The notes: a model not told the origin generated them from the letters alone. DNA of 64,000 bases from Draconibacterium aestuarii (GCA_026671195.1 JAPOHD010000066.1:62001-126000), one strand, 5' to 3'; shown: positions 35,795 to 45,739, counted from the first letter of the stretch. Numbers and translations are program-made.

Positions 35795-37420
35795 TTAATC
35801 AATTCTAATCCAGTCAATATCTACTGTTCCCGAGTCATTTGTAATTCCTTCTCGCAGTGCGAAATAGCCAAATTTAGCACCGATCCAGCGTCCTGGTTTT
35901 GCTTCCAGTTTTTCGCCAGCTTCTTTAAATTTTTTACCGTTCGAACTAAAACTGAAACTGCAAAGCGCACCTTTCTCAACTTTTACTTTGAAATAGATAT
36001 CTGTTCCTTCAAATGTTTCAGAGAATAATTCTTCCTCAACACCGCCTGTTCGGGCATTTTTAGAGCGAACCACTCTTAGCAGCGTTTTATCTTCCATCTT
36101 TTTTAGCGAAATGTACTGGTAGTCTTCGCCCATAACCACAAAACCGGTTTCTTCGTTTTCAGTGCGAGGAGTAAAGCTTAGTTTGGTGGTAGCCGTAAAT
36201 TCTTCGGCCGGAAACTTTTGTAAAAGCAGGTTTGGAACTTCCCATAAACCTTTACTTCCTTCAGGGCGAACAATACAGTTTAACCTGAAGAATCCGAGGT
36301 TGCCCGATGGGAAGCCATACGAAATATGCGGATTGGCATGCCACTGCCATTGTTTGTTTAAGGTAGCACCGTTAAACTCATCACTTTCTGGTGGGGTAAC
36401 AACGGGATAGGTGGAACCAACATTTGGTTTTTTATAAGTAAGTACGGGTTCTCCAACTCCATCTCCGTCTTCATCAACTCCAATTACAGGCCAGTCGTTT
36501 ACCCACTTCATGGGTTGTAAATGTACAATTCGTCCGTAGGCTTCTTTGTCCTGAAAATGAATAAACCAATCTTCACCACTTTCAGTATCTATCCAGGCTC
36601 CCTGATGAGGACCGTTTATGGCTGTAGAACCTTGATCCATTACAATTTTTTCTTCGTATGGCCCGTAAATATTTTTTGAACGCAGTACCAGTTGCCAGCC
36701 GGTTGAAACACCTCCGGCAGGAGCAAATATGTAATAGAATCCATTTCGTTTGTAGAATTTTGGTCCTTCAACGGTAGGATGTGCTTTGTGTCCATCGAAA
36801 ACCATTACTTCGTTGCCAATAGGTGCAGTTCCTTCGCTGTTTAGTTCCTGAACCATCAAAATACTTTTAACACGCGCCCGGCTTCCTGCAAAGGCAAAAG
36901 TTAAATATACTTTGCCATCTTCGTCCCAAAGGGGAGAGGGATCGATTAAACCTTTTCCGCCTTTTACTAAAATCGGCTCAGACCATGGGCCTGCAGGATT
37001 TATAGCTTTTGTAAGGTAAATACCAAAATCAGGATCAGGATAATAGATGTAAAATTCATTGTTGCGATATCGGATACATGGTGCCCAAACTCCGTTGCCA
37101 TGTTGAGGTGTATTAAAAACATCAAATGGCGGTTGTTTTTCAAGAGCATATCCGATAAGTTGCCAGTTTACCAAATCTTTTGAATGGAGGATTGGAAGAC
37201 CCGGAACACAATTGAATGAAGATGAGGTCATATAAAAATCGTCGCCGGCACGAACCACGTCAGGATCGGAATAATCGGCGTGTATGATCGGATTTTTGTA
37301 GGAGCCATCTCCGTTATCGGCTACCCACACTTTTGAAATTTCATTTTGAGCATAAAGTACTGACGAATAAAGTACAGTTGCCAGTAGCAGTAAAACTGAT
37401 TTTGTAATTTTTAGGTTCAT
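35795..37420 (-). CDS. GH43 glycoside hydrolase with C-terminal beta-sandwich
   Basis: A 541-residue exported protein (signal to about residue 25). The five-bladed propeller has the three GH43 carboxylates: Asp52 in ADYSDPDV, Asp160 in LIDPSPLW and Glu218 in PTVEGPKFY. A C-terminal concanavalin-like domain (about 345-541; ATTKLSFTPRTENEETGF) is of the type found in GH43 beta-xylosidase/arabinofuranosidase proteins. It probably removes arabinose, xylose or galactose side groups from pectin. The gene is coupled by a 4-bp ATGA overlap to the preceding PL1 gene and lies 2 bp before the CE12 gene. Confidence 0.92.
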   Translation of the reverse strand: MNLKITKSVLLLLATVLYSSVLYAQNEISKVWVADNGDGSYKNPIIHADYSDPDVVRAGDDFYMTSSSFNCVPGLPILHSKDLVNWQLIGYALEKQPPFDVFNTPQHGNGVWAPCIRYRNNEFYIYYPDPDFGIYLTKAINPAGPWSEPILVKGGKGLIDPSPLWDEDGKVYLTFAFAGSRARVKSILMVQELNSEGTAPIGNEVMVFDGHKAHPTVEGPKFYKRNGFYYIFAPAGGVSTGWQLVLRSKNIYGPYEEKIVMDQGSTAINGPHQGAWIDTESGEDWFIHFQDKEAYGRIVHLQPMKWVNDWPVIGVDEDGDGVGEPVLTYKKPNVGSTYPVVTPPESDEFNGATLNKQWQWHANPHISYGFPSGNLGFFRLNCIVRPEGSKGLWEVPNLLLQKFPAEEFTATTKLSFTPRTENEETGFVVMGEDYQYISLKKMEDKTLLRVVRSKNARTGGVEEELFSETFEGTDIYFKVKVEKGALCSFSFSSNGKKFKEAGEKLEAKPGRWIGAKFGYFALREGITNDSGTVDIDWIRID

Positions 37421-38802
37421 TTTTTAATCTTTTTGTTTACCAATGAATTAATAAACATTTCAAGGTTGGTATAACTGTTATTTAAAGTATAATCGTTGTT
37501 GTTTGCCTGATTCGGGTTTAAATTCATTCTTTTTTCCCATTTGTCGGGCATCCCGTCGCTGTCTGAATCAAGTGGGGGAGTTGTAGATTTTAAGTTTGGC
37601 CATCCGCCAACATCCGTTTGCGAATCAATTATTCCATTTCCTCCTCCTTCAAATGAATGACCAAATGTTTCATTTTGTGTTTTTGCTTCTTTTACAATGC
37701 GTTTGTCAACCGCATCGCGTGAGAGGCTTGCACCTGCATATTTTAAAATATTTTTGCCGGCCGTTTTTGCATCGGAAGTTATTATTGCAGTGTGTTCCAC
37801 CGGAGTGTTCAGCTTCGATTTGGAAATAATTGCTTCGTTTATTCCTTTTAACTGAACACCACCGTTCCAGTTGTTTTCTGATATTTCAGGAAATCCTTCA
37901 ACTGTATTTCCTGAAATGTAAAATTTACCTGCGCGAAGTGTATCTGTATTGTGAGCCGAACTGTAGAAACTTTGCGTAAGTTCCAGAATTCTGTTTTGTT
38001 TGTCTTTTTTTGTTGCCGGGCCGGCTTTAAAATAGTTGTTTACTATGTTGTAGAAGCCTTCTTCGCCACCGTAAATTGTATTGTACCCCCAGTTGTATAT
38101 TAAGTTATTTCTGAAGTCGGTTTTTTCGGTTTCGGGATTGTTGGTATAACGCGAACCTTGTAAACGAGGATTGCGGCTGGTATGATCGGATAAAAGATTG
38201 TGATGGAAACTGGCGTTTAAACCACCCCAAATTCCACCAAAACCGTGTTCCCCTTTGTGGTGAGCCGATTTGTACAAGCTTTCGCTTATGATACACCATT
38301 GCAGAGTAAAGTCTTCGTTTTCATAAAACGAGGCGGTTTCATCAACCGACCAGCTAAAACTACAATGATCGATAATAATATTTTTGTGATGGTTAACGGA
38401 TATTGCATCCATTTCTTTGTTCATTTCATCACCGGGCCTTACTCTAATGAACCTGATAATTACATTGTCGGCATCCACCCTTAATCCATAATTTTTTAAA
38501 CAAATGCCATCTCCGGGTGCAGTTTGGCCGGCAATGGTTAAGTCGCCGTTTTTAATGTGAATTGCTTTTTGAAGTTCAATGGTTCCTGAAATTCTGAAGA
38601 TAATAGTACGCGGTCCTTCTGCTTCAATTGCTTTACGAAAGCTGCCATTTCCTTTGTCGTTTAAATTATCGACAAAAATAATTTTACCTCCACGTCCTCC
38701 GGAGGCAAATTTACCGCCACCTTCGGCTCCCGGAAATGCAACTTGCTGTGTAGATGATGTAAGGAGTGCAAAATAGATAAGTACTAAAACCAAATATTTC
38801 AT
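37417..38802 (-). CDS. Pectate lyase (PL1-type), no T9SS tail
   Basis: A 461-residue protein with a short signal peptide (MKYLVLVLIYFALL) and then VAFPGAEGGGKFASGGRGG. Beta-helix motifs: TIAGQTAPGDGICLKNYG, IIIDHCSFSWSVDETASFY and SFHHNLLSDHTSRNPRL. A Ca-binding-like segment DSDSDGMPDKWE is near residue 420. It is a paralogue of the PL1 domains at 24530 and 27366 but stops before any sorting domain, which suggests a periplasmic lyase acting on imported oligosaccharides. It is the first enzyme gene after the SusCD/SGBP block and overlaps the GH43 gene by 4 bp. Confidence 0.93.
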   Translation of the reverse strand: MKYLVLVLIYFALLTSSTQQVAFPGAEGGGKFASGGRGGKIIFVDNLNDKGNGSFRKAIEAEGPRTIIFRISGTIELQKAIHIKNGDLTIAGQTAPGDGICLKNYGLRVDADNVIIRFIRVRPGDEMNKEMDAISVNHHKNIIIDHCSFSWSVDETASFYENEDFTLQWCIISESLYKSAHHKGEHGFGGIWGGLNASFHHNLLSDHTSRNPRLQGSRYTNNPETEKTDFRNNLIYNWGYNTIYGGEEGFYNIVNNYFKAGPATKKDKQNRILELTQSFYSSAHNTDTLRAGKFYISGNTVEGFPEISENNWNGGVQLKGINEAIISKSKLNTPVEHTAIITSDAKTAGKNILKYAGASLSRDAVDKRIVKEAKTQNETFGHSFEGGGNGIIDSQTDVGGWPNLKSTTPPLDSDSDGMPDKWEKRMNLNPNQANNNDYTLNNSYTNLEMFINSLVNKKIKK

Positions 38803-38820
38803 TGAGAAACATTGAATAAA

Positions 38821-38850
38821 CTCCAGGATGCCAAAATCAGCATCCCGGAG
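38821..38850 (-). terminator. Strong stem-loop after the susCD/SGBP block
   Basis: CTCCAGGATGC (38821-38831) pairs with GCATCCCGGAG (38840-38850) across an 8-nt loop, with one mismatch. On the minus strand it lies about 57 nt after the SGBP stop and is followed by TTTATTC, only a weak U-tract. It is a partial terminator or processing/stability hairpin separating the binding proteins from the enzymes, in the same relative place as the stem-loop at 15466. Confidence 0.6.
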
Positions 38851-38906
38851 TTGTATAACTAACTAAAACTAACCTAACTAATACTAAACCATATTAATCG
38901 GAAATA

Positions 38907-40556
38907 TTATAAACCTATTCTCCAACGAGGGTCACCAGAGCTGCTTTTGCCCGGGAATCCCGTGTCAAGAAAATCGAATACCGCATTGTAAGGATCAGTC
39001 CATAATTCGGCTGCTGTTCCTGTATAAGGAGCCGATGGTAATCCCGGAATTTGTTCTTTTCCTTCGGCATAACCAAAGTCGCCTGTAGTGTAAGAATTTA
39101 CAACATTCCAGTTGGTATTTTCCATACCATCGTAACCATCTACCAGGTAATCTGCTTCACCTGCCATATTCCAGCCATGACCCCAAATTGTATTGGTAAT
39201 AGTAATACCATTTGCAACATCACTTTGTCCGCTTTCTCTCCAACGGAACATTTGTCTTCCTTTTTCAGGAGCTTCACTAATGGTACAGCCATCAATTGTA
39301 ACCGAATTTGAATTATTTCGACTTACAAGGAAATACTGACATTTTGAGAAGGTTGAATTCTGAAGCAGAATATCATTACACATCCAGGTGTTTTTATCCA
39401 CTGATATTACACCATAACCATTAATACTATCTACACGGCAATCGTTGATAATGTATTTATCCAAAACTCCCTCTCCACCTTTCATTCGCACAATTCCACG
39501 TAGTGTGCGTATTACACACGATTCAAAGCTTAATTCGCCAAGAGTAGAAGTCTGGTCGATGTTAAACACATATCGTCCTCCAAAACCTTCGCCTCCGTCT
39601 GGTGTTGTAAGTTTTATGTCTTTAAATGTAACATAACCCACATTGGCATCGGCAACGAGGTTAAAATTGCTCGACATATCAATTACTGGCAAAGCCTGTA
39701 CAAAGCTGTAGCCGGCAACAAACGAAATGGATTTATCAAATGCATAACCACCTGCTTTGTAGGTTTTACCACCTTCTAAAACAACTATGGTTCCATCAGC
39801 AACATCAGGAAGTACATCTGCAAGGTTTACAGTTGAATCGATCCCTGATAAATTAAGTACATTGTCACCTGAAACAAAGGCCTCACGCGTTTGATATTGT
39901 TCCCAGCCGCGCAACTGGTCGCCACTATAAATGGCAACCTGGTACGAAGTGCTTGGTTCTAAACCACTAATAATTTTCAAGGTTGCCTCTATTTCTTCAG
40001 CTGTTAACTCGTATTCCTGAAGTGGGGTGGTCAAACGGTCGTCGTCGCCTGCAAATACTTTTACATGCGTAATTGTTGCTCCTGCTTCGGTCCAGAAAAC
40101 TTTTGCCTGGGTATCCAAAATGTCGAAATAGGTTGGTGCTCCCATATTCGAAGGATATTTCTCGGTACGAATACTTCCCAGTAACGAGGGCAAGCTATTG
40201 TATTCAGCATCGTCGGCATGTGCCGTTGCTTGAACCTGATAAATGGTAAACCACAGCAATTCTTCGCCAATTTTGCTCTCATCAATGATAACATAATTGG
40301 TATCTGTTTGAAAACTGTATTCAGTAGTTGTGAAAGAATCGCGACTCACTTCAATGGTGTAGGTTTCGGCTTCCTTCATTTTTCCCAGATGAACAATAAT
40401 GGTATTGCCAACCGCTTCAAGATCTTCGTTCAGTACCGGTTGAAACAGACGTGTTCTCGGATAATTGCCTTCGTCTTCATTACAGGAAATAAATGCTATA
40501 AATCCTGTTATAAGCGCGATAGACAAGAGTTTTATTTTGTTGTATTTTATATTCAT
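38907..40556 (-). CDS. Surface glycan-binding lipoprotein, DUF4957/DUF5123-type beta-helix
   Basis: A 549-residue protein with lipobox FISC (Cys25). The N-terminal two thirds of the first half look like fibronectin-III-type sandwiches (AETYTIEVSRDSF; a second near residues 140-235 with SGLEPSTSYQVAIYSGD). The C-terminal part (about 250-480) is a parallel beta-helix of the DUF4957/DUF5123 kind (SISFVAGYSFVQALP, YVTFKDIKL, ILLQNSTFSKCQYFLVSR) without pectate-lyase or GH28 catalytic motifs. It follows susCD, the usual position of a SusE-like surface glycan-binding protein, so it probably binds pectin outside the cell. Binding is inferred from fold and location. Confidence 0.82.
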   Translation of the reverse strand: MNIKYNKIKLLSIALITGFIAFISCNEDEGNYPRTRLFQPVLNEDLEAVGNTIIVHLGKMKEAETYTIEVSRDSFTTTEYSFQTDTNYVIIDESKIGEELLWFTIYQVQATAHADDAEYNSLPSLLGSIRTEKYPSNMGAPTYFDILDTQAKVFWTEAGATITHVKVFAGDDDRLTTPLQEYELTAEEIEATLKIISGLEPSTSYQVAIYSGDQLRGWEQYQTREAFVSGDNVLNLSGIDSTVNLADVLPDVADGTIVVLEGGKTYKAGGYAFDKSISFVAGYSFVQALPVIDMSSNFNLVADANVGYVTFKDIKLTTPDGGEGFGGRYVFNIDQTSTLGELSFESCVIRTLRGIVRMKGGEGVLDKYIINDCRVDSINGYGVISVDKNTWMCNDILLQNSTFSKCQYFLVSRNNSNSVTIDGCTISEAPEKGRQMFRWRESGQSDVANGITITNTIWGHGWNMAGEADYLVDGYDGMENTNWNVVNSYTTGDFGYAEGKEQIPGLPSAPYTGTAAELWTDPYNAVFDFLDTGFPGKSSSGDPRWRIGL

Positions 40557-40586
40557 GATATAAAGTTTTACCGTTTTAAAGTTTGA

Positions 40587-42419
40587 TTAATAACCAAAAT
40601 TGTATCCATCGTTTTTCAGTAAGCCTTTACTATTGTCGATACCAATTGTTGGAATTGGGAAAATGTAACGAATTACTCCTTCGGGTACACCAATGTTCCC
40701 AGGATTAACGTAGTTGTCCCAGTCTCTGGTCATCCATTCTGCGTAACCATCAGTGGTTGTTTCACTAGACATGCTTATTAACCACGATTCTCGCTCCCAT
40801 GAATCATCAGGAGGAGCAATTAATTTTTCGTGTAGATTCAGAATTACTAAATTTCCGGTTTCGTCGAGTTTTGTATAAAGATAATCGGGTAGAGTACCTG
40901 TACCGGCAAGTGCCTCGTCAGCCATTTGTTTACATCCTTCAACGGTTTCGTTTATTTTTTCAGAGTAAAGGTTCCAGCGAATCAATTCATATTTACGAAT
41001 CATTTCTCCACCAAATTCCCAGGCACGTTCGTCAACTATAGCATCAAAAAACGATTCTTTATTTGCCGATGCAGTGCTTACATACTGGTCAACTTTTGTA
41101 TTCCAAACTGCTTCGTCGAAAGCACGCTGGCGAACACGTTTTAAAGCCGCTTGTGCTTCTGCAGTAGGCCCGTTAATTTCGTTTTCGGCTTCGGCAAACA
41201 TTAGTATTACATCGGAGTATCGTAACATTGGCCAGTTAATTCCGGTACCTTTCGCGGTTGTTCTTCCCGGAGGTGTATCCAGAAAATGGCGACTCCATTT
41301 TCCTTGCGAAATATTCATACTACCCGAACTAACCAGTTCCTGAATAAAATCAGAGTTAATTGTGTATAAGCCACAAGTTACCGGTAAACGTTTGTCTTCT
41401 GCGTCGAATGAGTACAAATAAGTTGGAGGCATAGCCATGTAGTTACTTCCCGAACCGTATTCGTGGTTTCCGCCATCAACGCGAATACCAATATTCCATG
41501 CTACATCTCCACGTCCAATGGCAAAAGGCACTTCAAATAGAATATCCTCGTTTACAGGCGAAATAAATTTACATTGATTCATAAAAATCTGTCTGAAATC
41601 TTCCGGCAGGTCACGGTCTTTGAGTGTCATTAATTTGTTAGAATAATCGCGGGCAATTTTGTAATAATCGAGGTAATCGCTTTCGCGTGCCATGCTTAAT
41701 TCGGGAGTTAAATAGTAACCTCCACGCTGAAGAGCTAAACGGGCAATCATACCCAGAGTATATTCGCGGTTAATTTGTTCAATTCCGTAACGAGTATCGT
41801 CGGCCCACTTCATTTTTTCTTCAATGTCAATCAGGTCTTGAATAACGGTACTTAAGATTACATTTCTGTCTTCTTTTGGCAGATTGAATTCAACGTCAAC
41901 AGCAGGTGCCTGGGTTGAAAAAGGAACGTCGCCAAAATAGAAAATAAGCATGCTGTACCAATAGGCGCGCATAGTATAAGCTTCACCTAATAAATGATAC
42001 ATTTCGTTTGATAAAGCTACGTCATTCGAATTTAAAGCTTCACTTGCGCTAATTCCTTCAATGGCAATATTGGCATCTCTGATAGCCTGGTAACCGATGT
42101 TCCAAACATAAGCAAGGTCACCATTGTTTTCCTGCGCATCCAGTCTCCAAATCTGGTAACGGGCTCCATCGCTCGATCCACCGGCATGTTCAATGTCGGT
42201 ATTTCCGGTCATGTTATTCGAAAGTCGCGAACGGAATCCATCGTGACTGTAATGTACATACATTGCATTAACTGCTTTTCGTGCATCATCAGCATTCGAA
42301 AAGATGTATTCTGAATCGAAAGTCGAAAGAGACTCCGGATCCAAAAAATCCTGGCAGGCGCTTGTGCTTAAAAAGACTGCCAAAGTATATAGGATATATT
42401 TAAATTTCATTTTTTTCAT
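40587..42419 (-). CDS. SusD/RagB-family glycan-binding lipoprotein (PUL 2)
   Basis: A 610-residue protein with lipobox TSAC (Cys22); a second in-frame Met is at 42410. SusD features: FSNADDARKAVNAMYVHYS, YHLLGEAYTMRAYWYSMLIFYFGDVPFS, and the C-terminal WPMLRYSDVILMFAEAENEI and VDERAWEFGGEMIRKYELIRWN. It is about 110 residues longer than the PUL 1 SusD, with insertions in the TPR region. It forms the lid of the SusC encoded 17 bp upstream and should bind homogalacturonan or rhamnogalacturonan oligosaccharides. Confidence 0.96.
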   Translation of the reverse strand: MKKMKFKYILYTLAVFLSTSACQDFLDPESLSTFDSEYIFSNADDARKAVNAMYVHYSHDGFRSRLSNNMTGNTDIEHAGGSSDGARYQIWRLDAQENNGDLAYVWNIGYQAIRDANIAIEGISASEALNSNDVALSNEMYHLLGEAYTMRAYWYSMLIFYFGDVPFSTQAPAVDVEFNLPKEDRNVILSTVIQDLIDIEEKMKWADDTRYGIEQINREYTLGMIARLALQRGGYYLTPELSMARESDYLDYYKIARDYSNKLMTLKDRDLPEDFRQIFMNQCKFISPVNEDILFEVPFAIGRGDVAWNIGIRVDGGNHEYGSGSNYMAMPPTYLYSFDAEDKRLPVTCGLYTINSDFIQELVSSGSMNISQGKWSRHFLDTPPGRTTAKGTGINWPMLRYSDVILMFAEAENEINGPTAEAQAALKRVRQRAFDEAVWNTKVDQYVSTASANKESFFDAIVDERAWEFGGEMIRKYELIRWNLYSEKINETVEGCKQMADEALAGTGTLPDYLYTKLDETGNLVILNLHEKLIAPPDDSWERESWLISMSSETTTDGYAEWMTRDWDNYVNPGNIGVPEGVIRYIFPIPTIGIDNSKGLLKNDGYNFGY

Positions 42420-42436
42420 TTTGTAGTCGTTTTAAG

Positions 42437-45400
42437 TTAGAAAGTTACATTAACACCAAAAGTGAAGGAACGGCTACGTGGGTACGACGAATAATCGAGA
42501 CCCGGAGTTAACGCGCCGTAGCTGCTGCTTCTTGAAGTACTTACTTCCGGATCGTATCCCGAATAGTTGGTAAATAACCACAGATTATATCCAGTTGCAT
42601 ATACACGAAAATCAGAAATACCTACTTTCGAAGTTAAGCTTAAAGGTAATGTGTATCCAACAGTTAAAGTACTTAGACGCAGGAAGGAACCGTCTTCAAT
42701 TGCCCAGTCGCTAACTACGGCTGTGGCTTGCCCAAACGAAGTATTACCACTCCAAATTGTTTTGTCTTTGTTTAATTCAGCTAACTGATTTAAATCGGTA
42801 ATTACACCGCCTGCAGTTCCGGTTATTGTTCCGTCAACATCAATGTAAGTAAAACGTTTGTCTGAACTCATTGAACTCAACATATTTCCATAACGGGTTC
42901 TGTAAAGTTGGTTGTAATCAATTTTACCAGAGTTATATACATCGTTGCCAATTGACCAGTTGAAAAGAACAGACGCATCGAAATTTTTATAGGTTGCATC
43001 GAAACTAAAACCTCCAATGGCATCAGGAAGTGCACTTCCAATAACTTTACGGTCAAGACTATTGATTTCGCCGTCGTTGTTCAAATCTTTTAGTTTCATG
43101 TAGCCCGGGCGAATATCGCTAACGCCAAGTGTATTTTTAGCATTTGGAACACCATCTTTTAATGTATAGGTTTCGGACACTTCATCGTAAGCCGTAAAAT
43201 CGCTGGTTGTATACATTCCATCGTTTACATATCCGTAAATTAGACCGACGGTTTGTCCTACAGCAAGATAGTAATCATCACGGTCTTTTAAGTCGGTACT
43301 TGCCCAGTTCGACTGGAAGAATCGTTCGTCGGTACCATCGAGTTCATCAATATTTGCTTTATTTATACCGAAGTTGAAATTAGTTCTCAACGTAAAATCA
43401 GTAGCTGAAACCAATGTTGCATTCAGGTTCAACTCGAAACCTTTATTTGAAGTGCTACCAATGTTGTTCCACTGTGTACTAAATCCTGAAATTGGAGAAA
43501 TTGCTGAAGCCAATAGCAGGTCTTTGGTAGTGTTTTTATACAAATCAATGTTACCGCTAATTCTACCAGTAAACATCGTAAAGTCCAATCCTAAGTTTCG
43601 GTTGATAGTAGTCTCCCAAACCAGATCCGGATTATATAAAGTTGATCCTTCCGGTGAATAATATGCATTTTCGGTGTTGGTGCCCATACCCGGACCTCTT
43701 GTAGTGCTTGCGTCGAATAGAAACTTGGTGGCATTCGACGAAATACGGTCGTTACCAGTTGTACCGTAACTAACACGAAGTTTTAATTCGTCAATTTTAT
43801 CGGCACTACTCATAAATGCTTCTTCGTTTATTTTCCAACCTAAAGCAACTGCAGGGAAAATACCCACCCTGTTTTCTTTCGAGAATTTGCTCGACATATC
43901 AGAACGTACAGTGGCTGTTACCAAATATTTTTCTCTGAACTGATAATTTGCTCTTCCAAAGAAAGACAACCTGTTTTGTTCCGTAGATTCTGATGTCCCA
44001 TAAGAGTTTAACTCACCTAGCGCCATATTTGCAAACATTTCATCGGGTTGCATCGACTCTCTGAATTTGATTGATCTAACCGCACTCGATTTTCCTCCGT
44101 TTGAGTAAGTTTCATGTCCCAATAAAATATCCAGATTGTGTTCGCCAAGATCTTCGAATATATACTGAGCTGTATTTAACCAACGTAAGGAGTGGTTGTC
44201 GTAATTATTAATGGTACCCAGAGGTAAACTGCTACCTTCTTGTTGTGCGGTACTTGTTAACGGACCGTAATACCTTAAACGTTCGTCGAAGGTCTGGCTA
44301 TTTGAAATTGTCGTTTTTAAGGTCAGACTTTTCATCGGATTCCATGTCAATCCCCCCTGTAATACGTAGTTTTTTGTATTACGTTGTCTCCAGTCTTGTT
44401 CAGCCAGCTCCAACGGATTAATCATACTCAACAAAAATGACTGATAATCGTCGTCGCTGTTGATGCTGTTTAAGTCAATATCCAACTCGTCGGCAATACC
44501 ATTTACCGGACGGGCAGTAATAATGTTTTTAACGCGTAATTGCGAACTTCCCGATGTTCCGGCTCCGTCAACCTGAGTATCGGTAATTCTTGCCGAGGTT
44601 TCCAGTATCAACGATTTTGCAATTTCGTGGTTTAATTTAAAGTTAATGGCATTTCGTTTGTAACCATTCCCAACCATGATGCCTTCGTCGTTATTACTTG
44701 ATAAACTCAGACTAATTTTTGTTTTTGCAGTACCTCCGCTAACACTAATGTTATGCATTTGCGAAACAGTAGGATCGCCAAAAAGTTCTTCCTGCCAGTC
44801 ATTTGGTCTTTTGTAATTATACAACTCAAGATCATCGTATTTACCGTAGTATTTTTCAAAGTTTTTTAAATCCGATTCTGAACGTAAAATGGCATATTCA
44901 TACTGCATCATTACAAATTCATAAGGATCAAGAACATCGTATTTACGTTCTTGTGGCAATGTTTTTATTTGAACAAAACCATTGTAACTTACCTTTGTTT
45001 TTCCTTCAGTAGGGCTTTTGGTTGTAATCAGTATTACTCCGTTTGCAGCTTGCGCACCATAAATAGCCGTAGCTGCAGCATCTTTTAAAACGTTAATGCT
45101 GGAAATGTCAGTAGGAGGGACGTCGCGGATACTGCTAACAATAAAACCATCAACCACATAAAGTGGTGAATTGTCTTGTGTAACAGAACCACCCCCACGA
45201 ACACGGATAACTACCTCTGCATCGGGCGAACCATCAGTTGTAATGATGTTTACCCCGGCCAAACGACCTTTGATTGCTTCTGCTGCGTTGGCAACCGGAA
45301 TTTTTTTCAAAGTCTCGCTCGACATAGTAGCCATCGAACCCGTTAAATCGCGACGACGCGCAGTACCATATCCAACGGCAACTACTTCATCTAAGCCAAT

Positions 45401-45739
45401 CGAAGCACTTTCGAGTTGAACATTAATTTCTGTTCTTCCATTTACTGGAATCTCTTGAGGAGTATATCCAATAAAAGAATACGACAGAACTGCATCGGTA
45501 CCCGAAACGTCGATTTGATAAGAACCGTCAATCTGGGTAATTGTACCTTTTGTGGTTCCTTTAATAATAACGTTAACTCCGGGAAGTTCTTCTCCGGATT
45601 TTTGGTCGATTACTTTACCTTTCACTGTCTGTGAATACGAAGTAAAGGCAAAAATAAACTGAGCCAAAACCAAAACAACTACGAATCGAAGTGCATTTCG
45701 CAGTCGTAGTTTTTGATTTTTTCTTTTTTTGTTTACCAT
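42437..45739 (-). CDS. SusC/RagA TonB-dependent transporter, no STN domain (PUL 2)
   Basis: A 1100-residue outer-membrane protein. The signal peptide ends near residue 37. A carboxypeptidase-regulatory domain (about 38-112; VIDQKSGEELPGVNVIIKGT) is followed by a TonB-box-like region (DEVVAVGYGTARRRDLTGS), the plug (about 125-240; IRVRGGGSVTQDNSPLYVVDG) and the barrel. It lacks the STN domain of the PUL 1 SusC, consistent with control by the hybrid two-component system encoded upstream rather than by a sigma/anti-sigma pair. It imports pectin oligosaccharides with SusD. The 334-bp upstream gap contains phased TTCCC repeats. Confidence 0.96.
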   Translation of the reverse strand: MVNKKRKNQKLRLRNALRFVVVLVLAQFIFAFTSYSQTVKGKVIDQKSGEELPGVNVIIKGTTKGTITQIDGSYQIDVSGTDAVLSYSFIGYTPQEIPVNGRTEINVQLESASIGLDEVVAVGYGTARRRDLTGSMATMSSETLKKIPVANAAEAIKGRLAGVNIITTDGSPDAEVVIRVRGGGSVTQDNSPLYVVDGFIVSSIRDVPPTDISSINVLKDAAATAIYGAQAANGVILITTKSPTEGKTKVSYNGFVQIKTLPQERKYDVLDPYEFVMMQYEYAILRSESDLKNFEKYYGKYDDLELYNYKRPNDWQEELFGDPTVSQMHNISVSGGTAKTKISLSLSSNNDEGIMVGNGYKRNAINFKLNHEIAKSLILETSARITDTQVDGAGTSGSSQLRVKNIITARPVNGIADELDIDLNSINSDDDYQSFLLSMINPLELAEQDWRQRNTKNYVLQGGLTWNPMKSLTLKTTISNSQTFDERLRYYGPLTSTAQQEGSSLPLGTINNYDNHSLRWLNTAQYIFEDLGEHNLDILLGHETYSNGGKSSAVRSIKFRESMQPDEMFANMALGELNSYGTSESTEQNRLSFFGRANYQFREKYLVTATVRSDMSSKFSKENRVGIFPAVALGWKINEEAFMSSADKIDELKLRVSYGTTGNDRISSNATKFLFDASTTRGPGMGTNTENAYYSPEGSTLYNPDLVWETTINRNLGLDFTMFTGRISGNIDLYKNTTKDLLLASAISPISGFSTQWNNIGSTSNKGFELNLNATLVSATDFTLRTNFNFGINKANIDELDGTDERFFQSNWASTDLKDRDDYYLAVGQTVGLIYGYVNDGMYTTSDFTAYDEVSETYTLKDGVPNAKNTLGVSDIRPGYMKLKDLNNDGEINSLDRKVIGSALPDAIGGFSFDATYKNFDASVLFNWSIGNDVYNSGKIDYNQLYRTRYGNMLSSMSSDKRFTYIDVDGTITGTAGGVITDLNQLAELNKDKTIWSGNTSFGQATAVVSDWAIEDGSFLRLSTLTVGYTLPLSLTSKVGISDFRVYATGYNLWLFTNYSGYDPEVSTSRSSSYGALTPGLDYSSYPRSRSFTFGVNVTF

